From assembly GCA_963678705.1 (NCBI GenBank), contig OY783216.1, positions 930,001 to 994,000 on the forward strand: a stretch of 64,000 nucleotides of DNA, in the 5' to 3' direction. Origin of the DNA: Panorpa germanica. Lineage: Eukaryota > Arthropoda > Insecta > Mecoptera > Panorpidae. Of the stretch, positions 22,411-35,508 are shown piece after piece. The notes beneath the pieces are model-generated. The model ran no database searches. It saw only the letters and a program-made list of their open reading frames with translations, and had not been told where the DNA came from. The position numbers were made by a program, and so were the translations under genes. Positions within the stretch are counted from its first letter, which is position 1. Every line of letters starts with the position of its first letter.

Positions 22411-24356
22411 GAGTGAGAAATGCGATTCGTGTACAGGATAAGGCCTGTCGCTCTAAGGAAGCGATTTCGCGGCTTCATTGAGCGGCTAGAATTCTCAGAG
22501 TAAGCCGACGCCTATATTTACAGGGTTCGGATAGGTAAAGCGTAGTAGCACGTATACGTCCGGACAAAATTCACTTAAATACGCTTCCGTAGTACGACAT
22601 TCCTAATCCTAACACGAGATTTATTAGGAGAGAGGCAAGTTCACACCGCACTTTCTGATAGAAATGTGAAATTTGATACAAGGAAAGATTTTAATTATTA
22701 GATAATTTCTAGACAAGTAGCCCTTTAAATTTTCCCCTTTACTCTATTTTATGGAGGCTTCAAAATGGCGGCCTCCACAATCGCATAAACGCGATATCTC
22801 AGAAATGAGCTGATAAAAGAGATGTCAATTCATAGAATTTCGACTAACGGCAATGAACTCTGGGGAATATCTAGTGTTTCAAACATAGAAATACTAGAAA
22901 GATTTTAGTAAAGGACAGTAAGGACCATTATGGATATCCCGTGGTTCATAAGCAACAAATACATAAACAATGACTTCGGCATTAAATCTGTGAAAGGAGA
23001 AATTAACAAATTTTGATACCAAAGATACCAGCAACGACTAAACAATCATCCAAACTATCTAGCTGTGAATTTACTGGATTAACATACGTCTGACTTTAAA
23101 AGACTAAAAAGACATAGTGTGAAGCTACCACAACGTTTTTAATTGTCATTCATAGATATAGCCGTCACTGGACGACTATTTCTCATCTAGGTTAATTTTT
23201 ATTTTTAGTATAGGTACTTATTGTAACAGATTGTAATGTAACATATTATTACAAAATAAAAAAAAAATTCATAGAAGGCAAAAACGTAGCCAATGTAAGA
23301 CTGCTAGGATGCAGGATATAAAACAAGAACTACTTTAACAAATTAATTAATTGAATTACTGTAAAATCATAATGGGGATTGCAACAACAGAATTACCCGG
23401 TACTATTAATAACACCGTTGATCACAACTCACGCGTGGCAACCATTTTTAATCAATCGTCCCCTTGATAAGCGTGATGGAGCGATCCGCCATCCGCCATA
23501 TGGTAAAACATTGTTAAACAAACAAGGTCCATTCTGATTATCAATTTGTATTTGTCTTGTGCTTTACACAAGGGCTACCGAACGTCAAACCCCATTCAAA
23601 AACTGATGAATCGGTTGTGTAGAGGAACAAAAGTCGACCTCTATCTAACGCGGATTTACTACTACGCGAAACTGAGTTTTAAACATTACATTTTCATTTA
23701 ACTGTAGACGTATGCGCTCCGCCCCGTTCTGTGGCTGTAGTTGACACTTTTATCTCACTTTTATATGTCAACGTGACATAATAACACGAAGTATACTTTA
23801 CTGTTATATGAAATGCACGTATTCATATCGTAAATGTATTTAATACGATCCGTGGACTATAATGTAACTGTTATTACACGCTGAGTACATTCCTTATCGT
23901 AATCATAATTCAAATTAGACAGGATATAACCAAGATAAACCTCAGAGCATTCACACAGTGTGCTTGAATACTAGTGGGGTGCAAAATACTGAATTGCAAA
24001 ACATTTGTGTGTTAAACTTTGCAACTATTGTATAGCAGCCTCTTATAACATCCAGCGAAAAATTGATCAAGCTAAGCTATCCACTTTGTACATATGTTGT
24101 ATCATTTTGAGGCTCAATTCTTATGAATTACAAGTTATTGTTTGTTTTCGTATTAAATTCAATCCAGTTGCACTTGTAATCCGCTTTAGCTAACGGTATT
24201 AATGATTTGTTCAGGATAGATCGTAATGCATATTGATATCTCATTCTATCATGAATAAAAATGCCTTGTCTCTTTCTACACGTTAGTAACTCACTGTACA
24301 TTAGACAGTTAGCGTCTGTGGAGAGGTTAACTTCCGTGGACAGTTAAGTCTGTGCT
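22411..24356. other. No gene seen
   Basis: About 1.9 kb without a recognisable exon, RNA gene or repeat family. Confidence 0.5.
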
Positions 24357-24359
24357 TAG

Positions 24360-24848
24360 GGAGGTACATATTTTCGATAATGCTTTTTGACGATACGGGT
24401 AATATATAATTATTTCTATAATTACTACATGATAAAATAACATTTATAGAATACTTTGTGAAATTTCAGCGAATGTGAATTGACAGCGAATCACCGCAGA
24501 CGTCACAAAAAAAAGTTTCATTGCGATGTCCCTCATAACTCATCACTGGACAGCGTTACCTCGGTATTTATGTAAAGAAAGAGTTTGCAAAATTACAAAA
24601 GGATCGGTGTCGTAGATTTTGAGCTAGAGAAGGCACAGACTCTGAAAAAGCTAAGTGTGAATAAAACGCATTTAAAATTTTCAAAGAAACACAAAACCAG
24701 ATCAGAGAGGTGAAGACTTAAAACTCTATATCTCCGACAGTTTTACTCCAATCGACTTCAAATTTTCACACAATAAACTTAATATGTTGTACATTATTAT
24801 AAACAAATTTAAAAAGAATTAAAAAGAAATAAAACGTTACCCCTCTCT
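24360..24848 (-). mobile_element. Family C (TTAA) element, copy 3 (reverse, deleted)
   Basis: The outer flank TTTAA at 24848-24852 follows CGTTACCCCTCTC. The other end is TTAG then GGAGGTACATATTTTCG. On the minus strand the short frame is again intact at its start (MSYEGHRNETFFCDVCGDSL), then stops early. About 150 bases are missing between the frame and the GCGTTACCTCGG block. Confidence 0.75.
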
Positions 24849-24852
24849 TTAA

Positions 24853-25929
24853 CGACATATATGTAGATAAAGAAGTATCCAATATTTTCACTTCAACGAA
24901 ACGGTTTGAAGAGACTTATTTCACCAGTTCTAACAAAGAAAACGCATAGAATTCTCTAACATAAGCAATACGATTTCTAACAGAAACTAAGACGACATGT
25001 TATAATGTCTTCTAAATCGAAACAAATGTCTCCGCAGGCAATCGAATTTACGTAATATTTTAACAACGTTGCTATAAATCAAACAACTATAAACTTTTCA
25101 GCCAAATATGTTGAGTATCATTCTCTTAAAATTCCAATAACTCTAGAACAAAGCCCCATATGTTTACGTAACCCACTCTCTTGATATCTTCCGGCCGTGC
25201 TATCTTTATACCCCCTTTGTCCAACCCCATTCGAGTCACACATGATAAACTGTATTCTGTCAGCTCTGCAAAGAAAGAAATACCCCACCCCTGCGCCTCC
25301 CCGCGTCCATGGACAAGATACATGAATACTGAATTGATTTATTCATATTTCATAGTATTTACTTTTCGTTTAATATTATTGGAAATTTTTGGGGGAGTCG
25401 CATCTCGCATAATACTGAAAAGCGGACAAATGGATAAAGGTTTGATGGATATATTGATGTATAATAATGTATTGGTATTGGTATTGGTTGACTTAAGAAG
25501 GATTCGTTGGGTCAACAGTTCCCTTGTGAAAAGGAAATCAAAATCCTGATTTCAATAGGTCGCATTCAAATAGTGAAAGCCTCATACCTATTAAAATCAA
25601 TGGCCCGGCCAAAAATTAGAGTAGCGGAAGGAGATCCCTATTGAAATTTCTTATATTTCTATGAAGATACCACTCCCTGTAACATTATGTATCTATATAT
25701 AGTTTAAGATACAAATTCGGGGTTTTAGATACGTTTTTACTTTTTTTTAATTCATTTTATTTTTAATGTTTTTGCCATTAAAGCACTAGAATGTAGTGCC
25801 ACATTCTTGTACCTTAACTCATTTATTTATGTGTCATTGTGCTTAATTCATTTTTGATCCTTATTAAATCTAAAAATTCTCACTCCTTCCGAACGAAAAA
25901 AAAAATATAAATTTATCCTTATAAATTAA
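24853..25929. other. Mostly no gene seen; one candidate exon
   Basis: AT-rich apart from a GC-richer patch at 25170-25320, described in the candidate exon entry. A 122-codon frame on the plus strand (25181-25549) overlaps it but has no family motif. Confidence 0.4.
25173..25265 (-). CDS. Candidate isolated exon, unknown product
   Basis: Minus strand: a pyrimidine-rich acceptor TTTCTTTCTTTGCAG precedes 93 nt, ending at a GTTACG donor-like site. The frame is open: ELTEYSLSCVTRMGLDKGGI, then KIARPEDIKRV. G+C is higher than in the surroundings. I do not recognise the peptide and see no partner exons, so this may be coincidence or a repeat. Confidence 0.2.
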
Positions 25930-26390
25930 AAACGAAACTGCTACTGCTATTGCTTCGCTCCTCCTGCTACTATCACTCCTGTTTCTACTCTGCCATTCCT
26001 ACTCTTTCCTCGTTCGTTTTCTCTATCTCCGCCATTCATCCCTTCCCTTCACTGCTTCCTTTCAATAACTCCGCAATATTCTTTTCGCTTATTACCTTTT
26101 TCTCACATGAAAACTTAATGTGCTCCACTGTTTCTATCTCCGTTCCGCACACCCTGCGCTATTTGCCCAGTATCTGTTTCCTCTCTCCTCGTTTCCCAAT
26201 TTGAATCTGGAAATCCTTCTCATGTTTTTTGTGTCTTTTTCTCTTAAGTATTGTGGTATCTCTCTCCCCCAAATCTCAATTTTTTCCATTCTTTCCTGCT
26301 GTTGTATCTCCCTGTTTCTTCTCCTTAGCTCCTCTTCCACACTTGTGCCTTCTTCTCTTCTTCTCTCTGCCTCCTCTGCCACCATTCCAT
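25930..26390 (-). mobile_element. R1-like non-LTR retrotransposon, ORF2 C-terminal end, copy 2
   Basis: Minus strand: a charged coiled stretch (EEELRRRNREIQQQERMEKI), RRISRFKLGNEERGNRYW, then GCAERR, then EIETVEHIKFSCEKKV and IAELLKGSSEGKG. It has the same organisation as 5870-6335 and is related to the fragment at 1-150. One frame change near the zinc knuckle marks it as a pseudogene. Confidence 0.8.
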
Positions 26391-26419
26391 ACGTTTTTAG
26401 TAAAATATAGATAGTAAAA

Positions 26420-26640
26420 ATTTGAAAATGATATGTGTCAAAATGTTACAATGATTTTAGTGATACTACTTTTACAATTTGCAAAATAATGGAAAAATCT
26501 GAATTTCGTGTGTTGCTTTTTAATGGGATAAAATATCGTTAGCAAAGCATCTAAATGTCTAACGTATCTAGATATATAACAACACTGTGCGATACATATA
26601 TTGTGCATTTAAAAACTCTTTTCAAGTTGTCGTTTTAATT
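26420..26640 (+). mobile_element. Mariner-like element 5' fragment with transposase start
   Basis: The leader (GTGTCAAAATGTTAC, TTTTAGTGATACTACTTTTA) precedes ATG at 26488, encoding MEKSEFRVLLF, then NGIKYR and a stop. Mariner transposases of this type begin MEKSEFRVLI. Truncated. Confidence 0.75.
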
Positions 26641-27373
26641 ATAATCACATTTCTGTAAGCAGAATAAACTTTATCATTTGACTATCTACTTTCTCCATCC
26701 CTCCTACTTGCCTATTCTCTTATTTCATTTGAATTTGAATACAGATTGCTATTGTTAGTTAACAACTACAAGTTTATTTCCCTCTGTGGACAATAGATGG
26801 CGTTGCTTTGTAATCAAGAAGATTAGATGAACTGCGGTCCGGCTTCTACTGTAACTACGACTTTCCTCCAGAGAGCTGTAAATGGGTTTATCGTTTGATT
26901 ATGACTTTAGAGCAGTAATTAAACATAATTGACAAGGGACATGGGACAGACGCTTTCTTGAAGATGTAGAGAACCATTACACAATATGTCCAAGTTATAT
27001 ATTTGAACTTAATTCAGTTAAACTACAATGAACTTGTAAACAGTTCTTTTACGAGTCGCTTTCTAATTCTCGATTGAAATAAATTTTAATATATGTATAT
27101 TGGCGTTTCTATTTTTATTTAATACCCAAAAGTTGACGAAATTATAACTTATAACTATATCAAATTTGAATTTCTGTTTTGACGCATATTTTAGATATGC
27201 ATTGTATGTCGCAGAAGAAATAAGTAATCGAGATTATTTTCCCTTGTTCCTAACCTTCGTAATACAATACAATTGGATACAAAACTCAGCTGTTAGTGGT
27301 AAATGGCGTATTATGCACACATTCGTATACGTCTTTGTTATAGACGATAAAAAATGACTTTTTCAATTGTTAT
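26641..27373. other. No gene seen
   Basis: Nothing recognised. Confidence 0.5.
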
Positions 27374-28358
27374 CCAGGTACAGGAGCTTTACGTAAATGA
27401 TGAAAATGACTTAAAATTTGGAGGATCGATAAAAATATTTAAAATACATGCTGTGCCAATTTTTCAGTGACCTAGGGTTGATAAATTTCTTTTTAGAATA
27501 TCATAATTTTTAGATCAATTTCACCACATAACATAATTTTTAACTTTGAAAAAATGGTGACACGGTTTTCAATAACTACGTGTATATAAAAAATCTTTTT
27601 TGGAACTATTGGAAAAGGAAAATTTCTAAAGGATAATTTATAGGAGAATGGCAAATCGAGAGAAAAAATCAAATTAAAAGAAGATTATACTCCAAGAAAT
27701 GAATAAATCATACATTTCTTTTGACAACGTTACCAAATTTATTATTACTTTTTACAGATATTTAATTTGAATTTGAATTGAATTAGCATAAATTTGACAT
27801 TAATAATAGTTAATATTTTAATTATTAAACTATTATATGCATTAAAAAATCATTTTAACAGGCAAAAAGCTATATAATTGGGAATTGAAAAATTCATTTT
27901 CAAAGGTACAGTCTCAATATTTGCTCATCCTTTATATATTTCGTATTTTGCAATTCGTATTACCGAGAGATAAACTTTTTGCATTTACGGTACGTTCTTA
28001 TAGCGACAATCTATGATTATGAATCTATGTATCTATTATATTATGAACTTGCACTACTCTTATCTATTTGTTAATTTATTATTTCTTAACAATAATAACT
28101 TATATTACTTCCATATATGATTACTCAAATCTTCAACTAAATTTGTCCATCTGGTTCCTAATCTAATAAAATAATTAATATATAAGATCATATATTTTTA
28201 TGTACTAATTAGTTAATATTTTAGACTTACTATATGTCAGTCTATTCCAACATTGTAATTAAAACTTAAATATTCAATTAATAATCATTGTTGTAAAAGT
28301 GTGTTGTATTTTTTTATAACTCTGTTATTAACCTGATGAAACAACATCCTGTACCTCC
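27374..28358 (+). mobile_element. Family D (TTAA) element, copy 2, longest
   Basis: The left end, near CCAGGTACAGGAGC, has a mutated tip. The right end CAACATCCTGTACCTCC is followed by TTAA (28359-28362). The body matches 4133 and 45103 (ACGTAAATGATGAAAATGAC, AAATGGTGACACGGTTTTCA). About 985 bp, roughly 300 bp longer than the copy at 45103. Confidence 0.8.
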
Positions 28359-28424
28359 TTAATATCTCCTAAAATACAGCGAGTTAAAAAATAATCATGG
28401 TAGCGACTTTATCAATATACTAGC

Positions 28425-28600
28425 TTTTACCCCCGTCGCAAGCGACGTCTGTCTTTTGTGTGTAACTTGAACTTCATGTAAAAATTTAAATTCCACCACA
28501 GTTTACCCTCCTCACAAAGGTTCTTTATGGCGTGTATCATTTGAATCCAATAAAATAATTTGTAATTACATATTATATTTAACTCTATTTTTAAATTGAA
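28425..28600 (+). mobile_element. Possible RTE-like fragment
   Basis: ACTAGCTTTTACCCCCGTCG, then CAAGCGACGTCTGTC. This resembles the 'tagctgttacccgcg...' start of 5'-truncated RTE tails in insects. No coding part is present. Confidence 0.35.
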
Positions 28601-28619
28601 ATAATAAACTCGCACACAT

Positions 28620-29299
28620 ATACATTAACACATATAAATTGACTAAAAAAATATATTTTTTTCAACAAAATATAAAATATTTTCAATTTATTCGTTATTG
28701 GACCAATTTTTTTTCAAATTTTGGGATTTTTTTTTTCGATTCGTAAATAAGTTACCCAGGTTAGCTTATATACAAAATTTCAAATTTCTAGCACAATTTT
28801 TACTCTCGTCAATATATAATTCCGTTTCATAGAAATAAAGTCATGTTTCACAAGGCTATTTGCTATTGACATAAGTTCTGAATTCGTTTTTCTATTAATC
28901 AAAAAATTAATTTTATCTTTAACCTTTTATCAAATGCTATTACCATTTCAATTATTTCTTATCGCCATCGGTTAAACAAAATAATTATAGCTTGTCGATA
29001 TCACAGATCTCTGCATTGTGCGGCTCAAACCCCCTTCTACACCCCCCCCCCTCCCCTTCCACAATAATGGTTTAGTGACCTACAACTGCTCTCAATGAAT
29101 ACGTTATTCATATAATTGTTGGCTTCGTCCAGCGATACGGTAGGTAACTTGTTTTACGACTTATCAGGAGTGATATCGCTTTCTAATTCAAAGGGAACTA
29201 TTTCTAGTTTTGCCGTGCAATGGTAAAGCTATATACTCACCAAATATTTTACGTAAAGTTTGCGAAACTTCTAACAAACACAATAACACATCAATCAAT
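28620..29299. other. No gene seen; C homopolymer
   Basis: A run of ten C at 29042-29051 followed by CTCCCCTTCC. Otherwise AT-rich. Confidence 0.5.
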
Positions 29300-29345
29300 A
29301 ACTTCGACCAACACCACCTAGATACAAGGCTTAACAACGAATTTA
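29300..29345 (+). repeat. Short repeat N, copy 1
   Basis: ACCACCTAGATACAAGGCTT, then AACA...ATGACGTCACGCATTG. The reverse complement recurs at 32205-32275. Probably a piece of an element not otherwise visible. Confidence 0.5.
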
Positions 29346-29394
29346 TGACGTCACGCATTGCAGTCCGGATGGTGACATATAGATGATGCCGTAA

Positions 29395-29603
29395 ATCCAT
29401 ATGATATTTAGACAGTACCAAACTTCAAACGATATGTATCAAAATTTCACGATATTATGACTATTAGTTTACTAGTTACAGTAGTTCTAGTGATGCTCCT
29501 TTTGTAATTTTCAAAACAATGGAAGAATCTGAATTTCGAGTTATTGAAGTATTGCTTTTTTATGAGAAAAAATACCGGTTAAAGCAAAGCGAAGGCTTGA
29601 CAA
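29395..29603 (+). mobile_element. Mariner-like element 5' part with transposase start
   Basis: Leader CCAAACTTCAAACGATATGT, AAAATTTCACGATATTATGA, TAGTTACAGTAGTTCTAGTG, then ATG at 29519: MEESEFRVIEVLLFYEKKYR. The frame is then cut by a hAT element at 29604. N-terminal mariner pattern; non-functional. Confidence 0.75.
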
Positions 29604-30446
29604 TAGGGCTTCTGAAAGCCCGGGGTTTTAATACCCGACGAATCCGAGTCCAATATTTTATAAAACCGACGGATCCGGGTCCGAAATCAGGAAAAACATC
29701 TAAATTTTCGAGTAATAATCGCAATTCATTTATTATATAACTTATTTTACTTTACTAGCTTTATTAAAGTGATATTTAAGAAATACTAAGGCATTTAGAG
29801 ACTTATCCCCTAATGACGATCTTCTTGTGAATGTTTTTTCATTATCCGTCTAAGCTTCTCCAGATGTTTCGTTCTTTTTTTGTATTCCTCAAAAGGTAAA
29901 ACTCCTGCTTCTATTTTCCAAAATCCTCAGCCTCTATAACAGTACTCACAATAGGTTCTTCCGCATTTTTTTTAAATTAAATTTAATTCTTCTTCCATTG
30001 ACAATATCTTTTCTTCGTTATCTACTAACAACATATCTCAGTTTTCTGTAGAATTGACTGACAAGTCCTCGAAAAGTCTACTCATTAGGTGCGTAGCTAA
30101 ACTTTTAATGTTAACTATTAATTAGACTAATACTTACAATCGAAGAGGATGATTGAACTGATGACGTGTTCGCTATTTATGCAAGTTTCCAACTCATTGA
30201 GAAGCCCAATGAAGTGCTTACTTGCAATAGTTACTTAAATTACTTTAATCCTGTTAGTTCTTTCTTTTTATTGGTCTCGTGTCTCTCGCGTAACTCTTGT
30301 CATGTGACAAGCATTAGGTTTTATTTAATTTTGCATTTATATCAACAAGAGCATTTGGACCCGGATCCATCGGGTTTTCTACCCGAGTCTCGGGCTCAGG
30401 TTTGTTACCAATACCCGACGGATTCGGGTTGGGTCCAGAAGCCCTA
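29604..30446 (+). mobile_element. hAT-type element with 8-bp duplication, nested in mariner
   Basis: Ends TAGGGCTTCTG and, on the right, CAGAAGCCCTA: 11-bp inverted repeats. Flanks CTTGACAA (29596-29603) and CTTTACAA (30447-30454) differ at one base. Subterminal motifs ACCCGACG...CCGGGT recur on both sides (29631-29680 and 30355-30430), as is usual for hAT transposase sites. On the minus strand near 30080-29970 the phrases RLFEDLSVNSTEN and DMLLVDNEEKILSMEEELNL look like coding remnants, split by a stop. 843 bp. Confidence 0.85.
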
Positions 30447-30454
30447 CTTTACAA

Positions 30455-33229
30455 GTAGAAAGTTCATCTCATATAGACCTTTGTGAAAACTTTGGCTTTA
30501 AAAGTAGTTAGTTCCAGCTACATCTTCAGTAAAAAGTAATTAAGACATGGTTAACAATCCAATTGTTAACGAGGACTCGTGATTAAGGTTACCAAACCCT
30601 GCTTTATTATAACTGTGTACATATGTTTATATTTACTATATAATTTTATCTTCATTTCATTGTGTTTGAGTGAATAAAGTTTGCGAACCTTTTCCAGAAA
30701 GGTTTTCCCTTTCATTGTCCCAAATGCGGGTAGACTAGCTACATGTGGTTGTGGTTGCTTAACAGTATTAAGTAGGGGTACCACTACCACATTAAATATT
30801 CAAAAATTTCAACAAAATATACCGTAATAAAAATGCTTCAAAATATATAGAGTTGTATGTTGCTAACAAATAGAACGTCCGGTTAAAAATGGTGCTTTCT
30901 CTAGGGGTTTTATTTTTCTATTTATATTATATGTTATTTTTGTTTAAACCTTAAATTCCGTAACCGTACTTCATTCTTTTAATTATGTGGATTATGTTTA
31001 ATAAACAGGGCCGACCCAGGCTGTGCCCCATGCCATTTAACATATAATCTTTGAATCATGTGTCCTTAAAACATATTTCGCTGTTAAAACACGAGTAAGA
31101 TTTGGCAACGTCGCTTGTGCAGTTACTCGCCGCATGAGTCAATGCGAATATTCGAAAAGGCATTAGGTCTAAGTTTTACTCTAGCGGTGTTGTCAAATGT
31201 GCTAAAGCGAATTAGAGTACTTTATTTTTAAATTTATAGTGTAATATTATCTATATACGAGTATTTTAAAATTATTTTTTAAATATTTGAAAAAAGTAAT
31301 AAGTTGTTACGGAAATTATTCTCACTACTGTGGTACTTTAAATGAAGATAGCAATTAATATTAAAAAGAGTACAATATTGAAAAATTAAAAATTATAACG
31401 CAGACTTTGTTTTATGATTTAAAATATAACGAAAAGAGGTGGGAATTGCACTTCGTCAATTTCTGATGGAATTTCTGACATCAATGATGTTCTATGATTT
31501 CTCACAAGAGTTTAAATTTGATGGAACCCAGGATGCGGTCCTGAGGATGCGGATGCTGGTAGTGGACCACCACGTTTCGGTTCTTTCTATTCCGGTGGCC
31601 ATTGGAAGTCCTAACAGGGTGCGTTAGTACAGCCCGCACGTACATTTTTGTGGTGTAACGACTCGTAACCGGGTAAAAATGGACGCCGCAAGGGTTGCTA
31701 AATGAACTGCTCAAACGCCTTTGATGAACTAACTGTGCCAACCAGGGTAGTGTATCATGGGGGGCTAGTTTTAATTAACACAATGCAGGCGGGAGACTGT
31801 AATCATAAGATAAGTGTCCACAGACGCATTGGATTTATTGTCTCAAACTAAAAAGAGATAGATTCCCTTTCAATTAAATTCCCAATTAACCAAATATCCA
31901 ATTAACTTTGTACTTTCTGATGTATCGTGATGAATATGTATCTTCCAAATTCTATATTTACCTTGCTCTGGTATAAGTATTAGCTCTTTAAATACTTCCA
32001 ATTATAGCTGCATTTAAGTTTGGGTTTCTGAAGTTTCTGTAACTTCTGAAACGGTTGGCACTTTGTTTATTAGTTTTAGATACACTATATTTCACTAAAT
32101 TCACAATTCACTAATTTACTAAAATCACAATTAAATCAGCACTTGTTTTTGTTGTAAGGTTAAGACTACAACTGAACTACAGGGTAGGCTAGTTTGGCAA
32201 ATAGTAGACTACAATGCGTGAAGTCACAGCACATTCGATAAAACGCTGTTAAGCCTTGTATCTAGGTGGTGTTATTTAAACGCCTCTTTCTTAGACTAAA
32301 GCTGCACTGCGAAAAAGAATAGAAAATAGAATTTGGACTCTTAACCATAATGTTTGTGTACGAGTATAATAAAGTGAATTGTGTATCTCTTAAGGGTGCT
32401 TCGCCCCAACAGCCCTAAGCTGTTCAAGAATTCAGTGTGCGACTGTCAGCAGTATATTACCACAGCAATATATGTTAACAGCGTTCATTTCAGTGGTGCA
32501 GTTTATATCACATAACGTAGAAGGGTGTTTCTATTCTCAATGGACTACCTCTTCAAGGGTAGATTGCCCTGTACACTGTGCCCTGTACCCTGTGCCCAGC
32601 GGGTCGACCGCCTTGTAATTTGTCTCACAAAGGAGATCGTCTCCCAGCATTACACTCTGAATACACACACAAGCACACAAAGCGAAAAAGATATAAGTTC
32701 CTGATTGTAGCGCACTAGCCCTCTACCTCCCTCACTGTTATCATCACCACCAGATTATATTCCAAGGGTAGTTTTATAATGTTAAGTTAACATGAAACTG
32801 TTTATTAATTTTAAATGTGGGATATAATACCTTTACGAATCTGTGTGGGATAGGGGTTGATAGTAAGGGTCACGGAAATTCAGTTAGGGATGCTTTCGTA
32901 GTGAAAGTGGACTGAAGTGAAGATGTACTGGTGAAGATTACTGGAGACACGATTGTTTTAACGTAGTTTGGTTTTTGTCGTTGAAAGATGGAGACAACTC
33001 TGAACCCGCTAAACACGGTGACGTTTATTCAAAGTTTTTTTTCACATGGAAATCTACTATATACGTAAATTTTTTACGCTGATACACTCCGCTTATGACT
33101 TATGTTATTTATTTTTTATAAATTTAGTTTAAGGATATTTCAATTGCATAGATCATTTATCCTATATGTATTTCATTTATATTTCATTTATTAATTCTGT
33201 GTCTTTTAAAAATTGTAATAGTTTGTTAA
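30455..33229. other. No confirmed gene; assorted fragments
   Basis: CAGGGCCGACCCAGGC at 31009 resembles a single hAT tip. 31500-31760 is a GC-richer stretch, open on both strands for 60-80 codons, with no known family. 32205-32275 is repeat N copy 2 (reverse). 32565-32600 repeats CCCTGTACACTGTG-like units. No spliced gene was recognised. Confidence 0.4.
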
Positions 33230-33665
33230 TGTTAATGTCATATCAAGAAGTATGTCAGTAATGTTGTCGTCTAGATTTATTGCATAGTAGTAGTAGGTGT
33301 TCAATTGTAAATTCTTTGTTACAAGTGTCGCAAATGGGTTGTCGTTATCTCTTAAGGATGTAGCCATTTTTATGTGTCATATTCTGAGCTTCGTCAATGC
33401 TTTCTCTTCCTTTCTGTTTTTTGGTAACTAGTGTTGAAAATTTTGTATTGTTTTTGATTCGATATCGTTTTTGTTCTTGTACTTCTGTCCATCCAAGTTT
33501 GCATATTTTCAGTATCTCTTTACGGAATTGGAATATAAGATATTAGTGATTTATTATGTTTAATTCTAGAGCATTAGTATGTGCGTCGTTAGCTTTCCTA
33601 TCAACTTCTGCATTTCCTATAACATTTGAATGACCACCAAACACCTTTACGGAGAACCTGATGAA
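33230..33665 (-). mobile_element. I-like non-LTR retrotransposon tail with RNase H domain
   Basis: Minus strand: VKVFGGHSNVIGNAEVDRKA, then NDAHTNALEL. This is the RNase H 'GHS-I-GNE-AD-LA' block with its histidine and acidic residue. It is followed by ILKICKLGWTEVQEQKRYRI, THKNGYILKR and QPICDTCNKEFTIEHLLLLC, the usual 'C--C---T-EH-L--C' knuckle. Several stops are present, so it is a pseudogene. The RNase H places it with I-like rather than R1-like elements. Confidence 0.8.
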
Positions 33666-34772
33666 AGTGAGAAGAGAGCGCAGGCCAAAAAAAAGACTAC
33701 CAGCGATACATTCTCATGTGCACTTGGAAAGAATAATACCTTATACGGATGATTCATTGAATATATTCTTTTCATGATTTTATTATACTATGTCACTTAC
33801 TAAATATCCTAATGGATAGATTGTAAAATTCTGAGACGGTAATATATATATAGGTCAAATTTATACCTCTTTAAATTAAATATTACTAAGTTTCGTGCTG
33901 GTAAAATATTGCATATATTTAACAAACGAAACAGCCTTGGCTTAAGACAGTCTTTTAGCAAAAATGCGACATGTAGAATGATTATTGTTACTATATTACG
34001 TAGCTATTTTGTTTTACAAATAGGGAAGCTAACCTACTCTCAAAATACCTTTATTAATAGCAGGTAATAATCGTTTCGCTCTTACAGAGTCCTGAATGTC
34101 CTCAATCCTGACAGTAAGGCGCTATAATTAACGGTAAAATGGACCATTTAGAATGCTGAGCCATGTTGTACATTGTAGCATACACATTTGACCCTTATTA
34201 AGTGATTATCCTAAACACACATTTCAGTATTTAGAAATTTAGAAATAGCTGCTAAGTCGGAACAACAAACAAATGTTTTGTAACATATATGGGTACATGA
34301 ATGTGACCCTTGACCGTTGACCGTTGATGACCGCACGTTGATCAATGTGGTTTGTGGATGGAGAAAGAAGAAGAAGAAGAGTAGACCCCTATAGATCCTT
34401 TTAGTTGTATTATTGACACTACAAATTATTCTGTATTATAAGTTATATATATTTACAAAGTAGAAATTGAAAGTTGATGCTTTGTTGAAATTGTTCAGAT
34501 TGGAACTAATTTACACTTAAACCAGTAGTCGATCAACATTTTCTTTGCTTAAACCTAGCGACATGACAAGTTGATAATCAACTTGAAAATCTATGAACGC
34601 TAAAGAGTTATGTCATCTTTTTTCGTGAATACCAGTTCAATTAACAACCATCTCCTAATTTCTTACCAATTTTAATCGTGGCGAGGTTTCGTACATGTGT
34701 ATTTATTAATTAAGATAAGCGCTTATTGATCAGTCCTTTATGTATCGGAAGTAATAAGAACGAATCAAGTTA
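33666..34772. other. No gene seen
   Basis: Contains a short AGA repeat (34366-34380) and a GACCGTTGACCGTTGATGACC tandem near 34311. Nothing else was recognised. Confidence 0.5.
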
Positions 34773-35508
34773 CTCCCAACCTGCGGGTAATGGCAGTCAA
34801 CTATTGGGGTATTACTATTCATTCGAAATTAATCAATCCTTAATACTTTATTGCATTCCATAATATTACAAATGGTGTTAAGATATGTTTAGGTAGTAAA
34901 TGAACACAGCTTTACTTCTAAAATGAACTAATTAATAAAATAAAATAACTTTTTTTTATATTGTAACCAAAACTAACCAAAACATTTTTTTTTTATAATA
35001 AACCAAACATGTTATTATTATTTTTATATTTGGACTATGAAAATTACCTACAGATCAAGACGCCTAAGAACTCTCCCTTTGCTCTCACAATAATCACATA
35101 GGTTCAGTGACCGCTATTACCCGCTAAGAATGACTGCCATTACCCAAAAATCGATAATGGTTTTTTTGATTGATCACTAAAAACGTAAAGAACGTTCATG
35201 AAATCCAACGGGCCCATAGGATACACTAATATGTGGGTAATAATTGACATTTAGAAAGATATTGATTGGTATAAATCACTTTAAGCTTACCTTCATCGAA
35301 TTTTTAATTTTTTTATAACAAAACATGTCCTTACTTTTACACAGCTTTTTAATTCACTGCGCGATGCAAAATGACGGTGTTTGGTAAATAAGTATACTCA
35401 GGCGTATACTATACGGTGGTACTAGTAGCGTTAGCGAAATGTTTTCGGAAGTTTTAGATTTCGATGTGATCGGCATTACCCACTGACCACCATTTCACCA
35501 TCTTCCCC
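34773..35508 (+). mobile_element. Family E element, copy 3 (left end missing)
   Basis: Matches 14200-15304 from GGGTAATGGCAGTCAACTATT onward and ends CCATCTTCCCCTA. It provides the uninterrupted version of the site where the RTE fragment sits in copy 2 (compare 35005-35040 with 14440-14870). Confidence 0.82.

Noticed and set aside
25181-25549. 122-codon open frame on the plus strand
   Set aside because: Overlaps the more exon-like minus-strand segment; its own peptide has no motif, and part of it is a TTGGTATTGGTATTGG repeat.
31439-31741. Open frames on both strands in a GC-richer patch
   Set aside because: No family, no splice sites, and both strands equally open.
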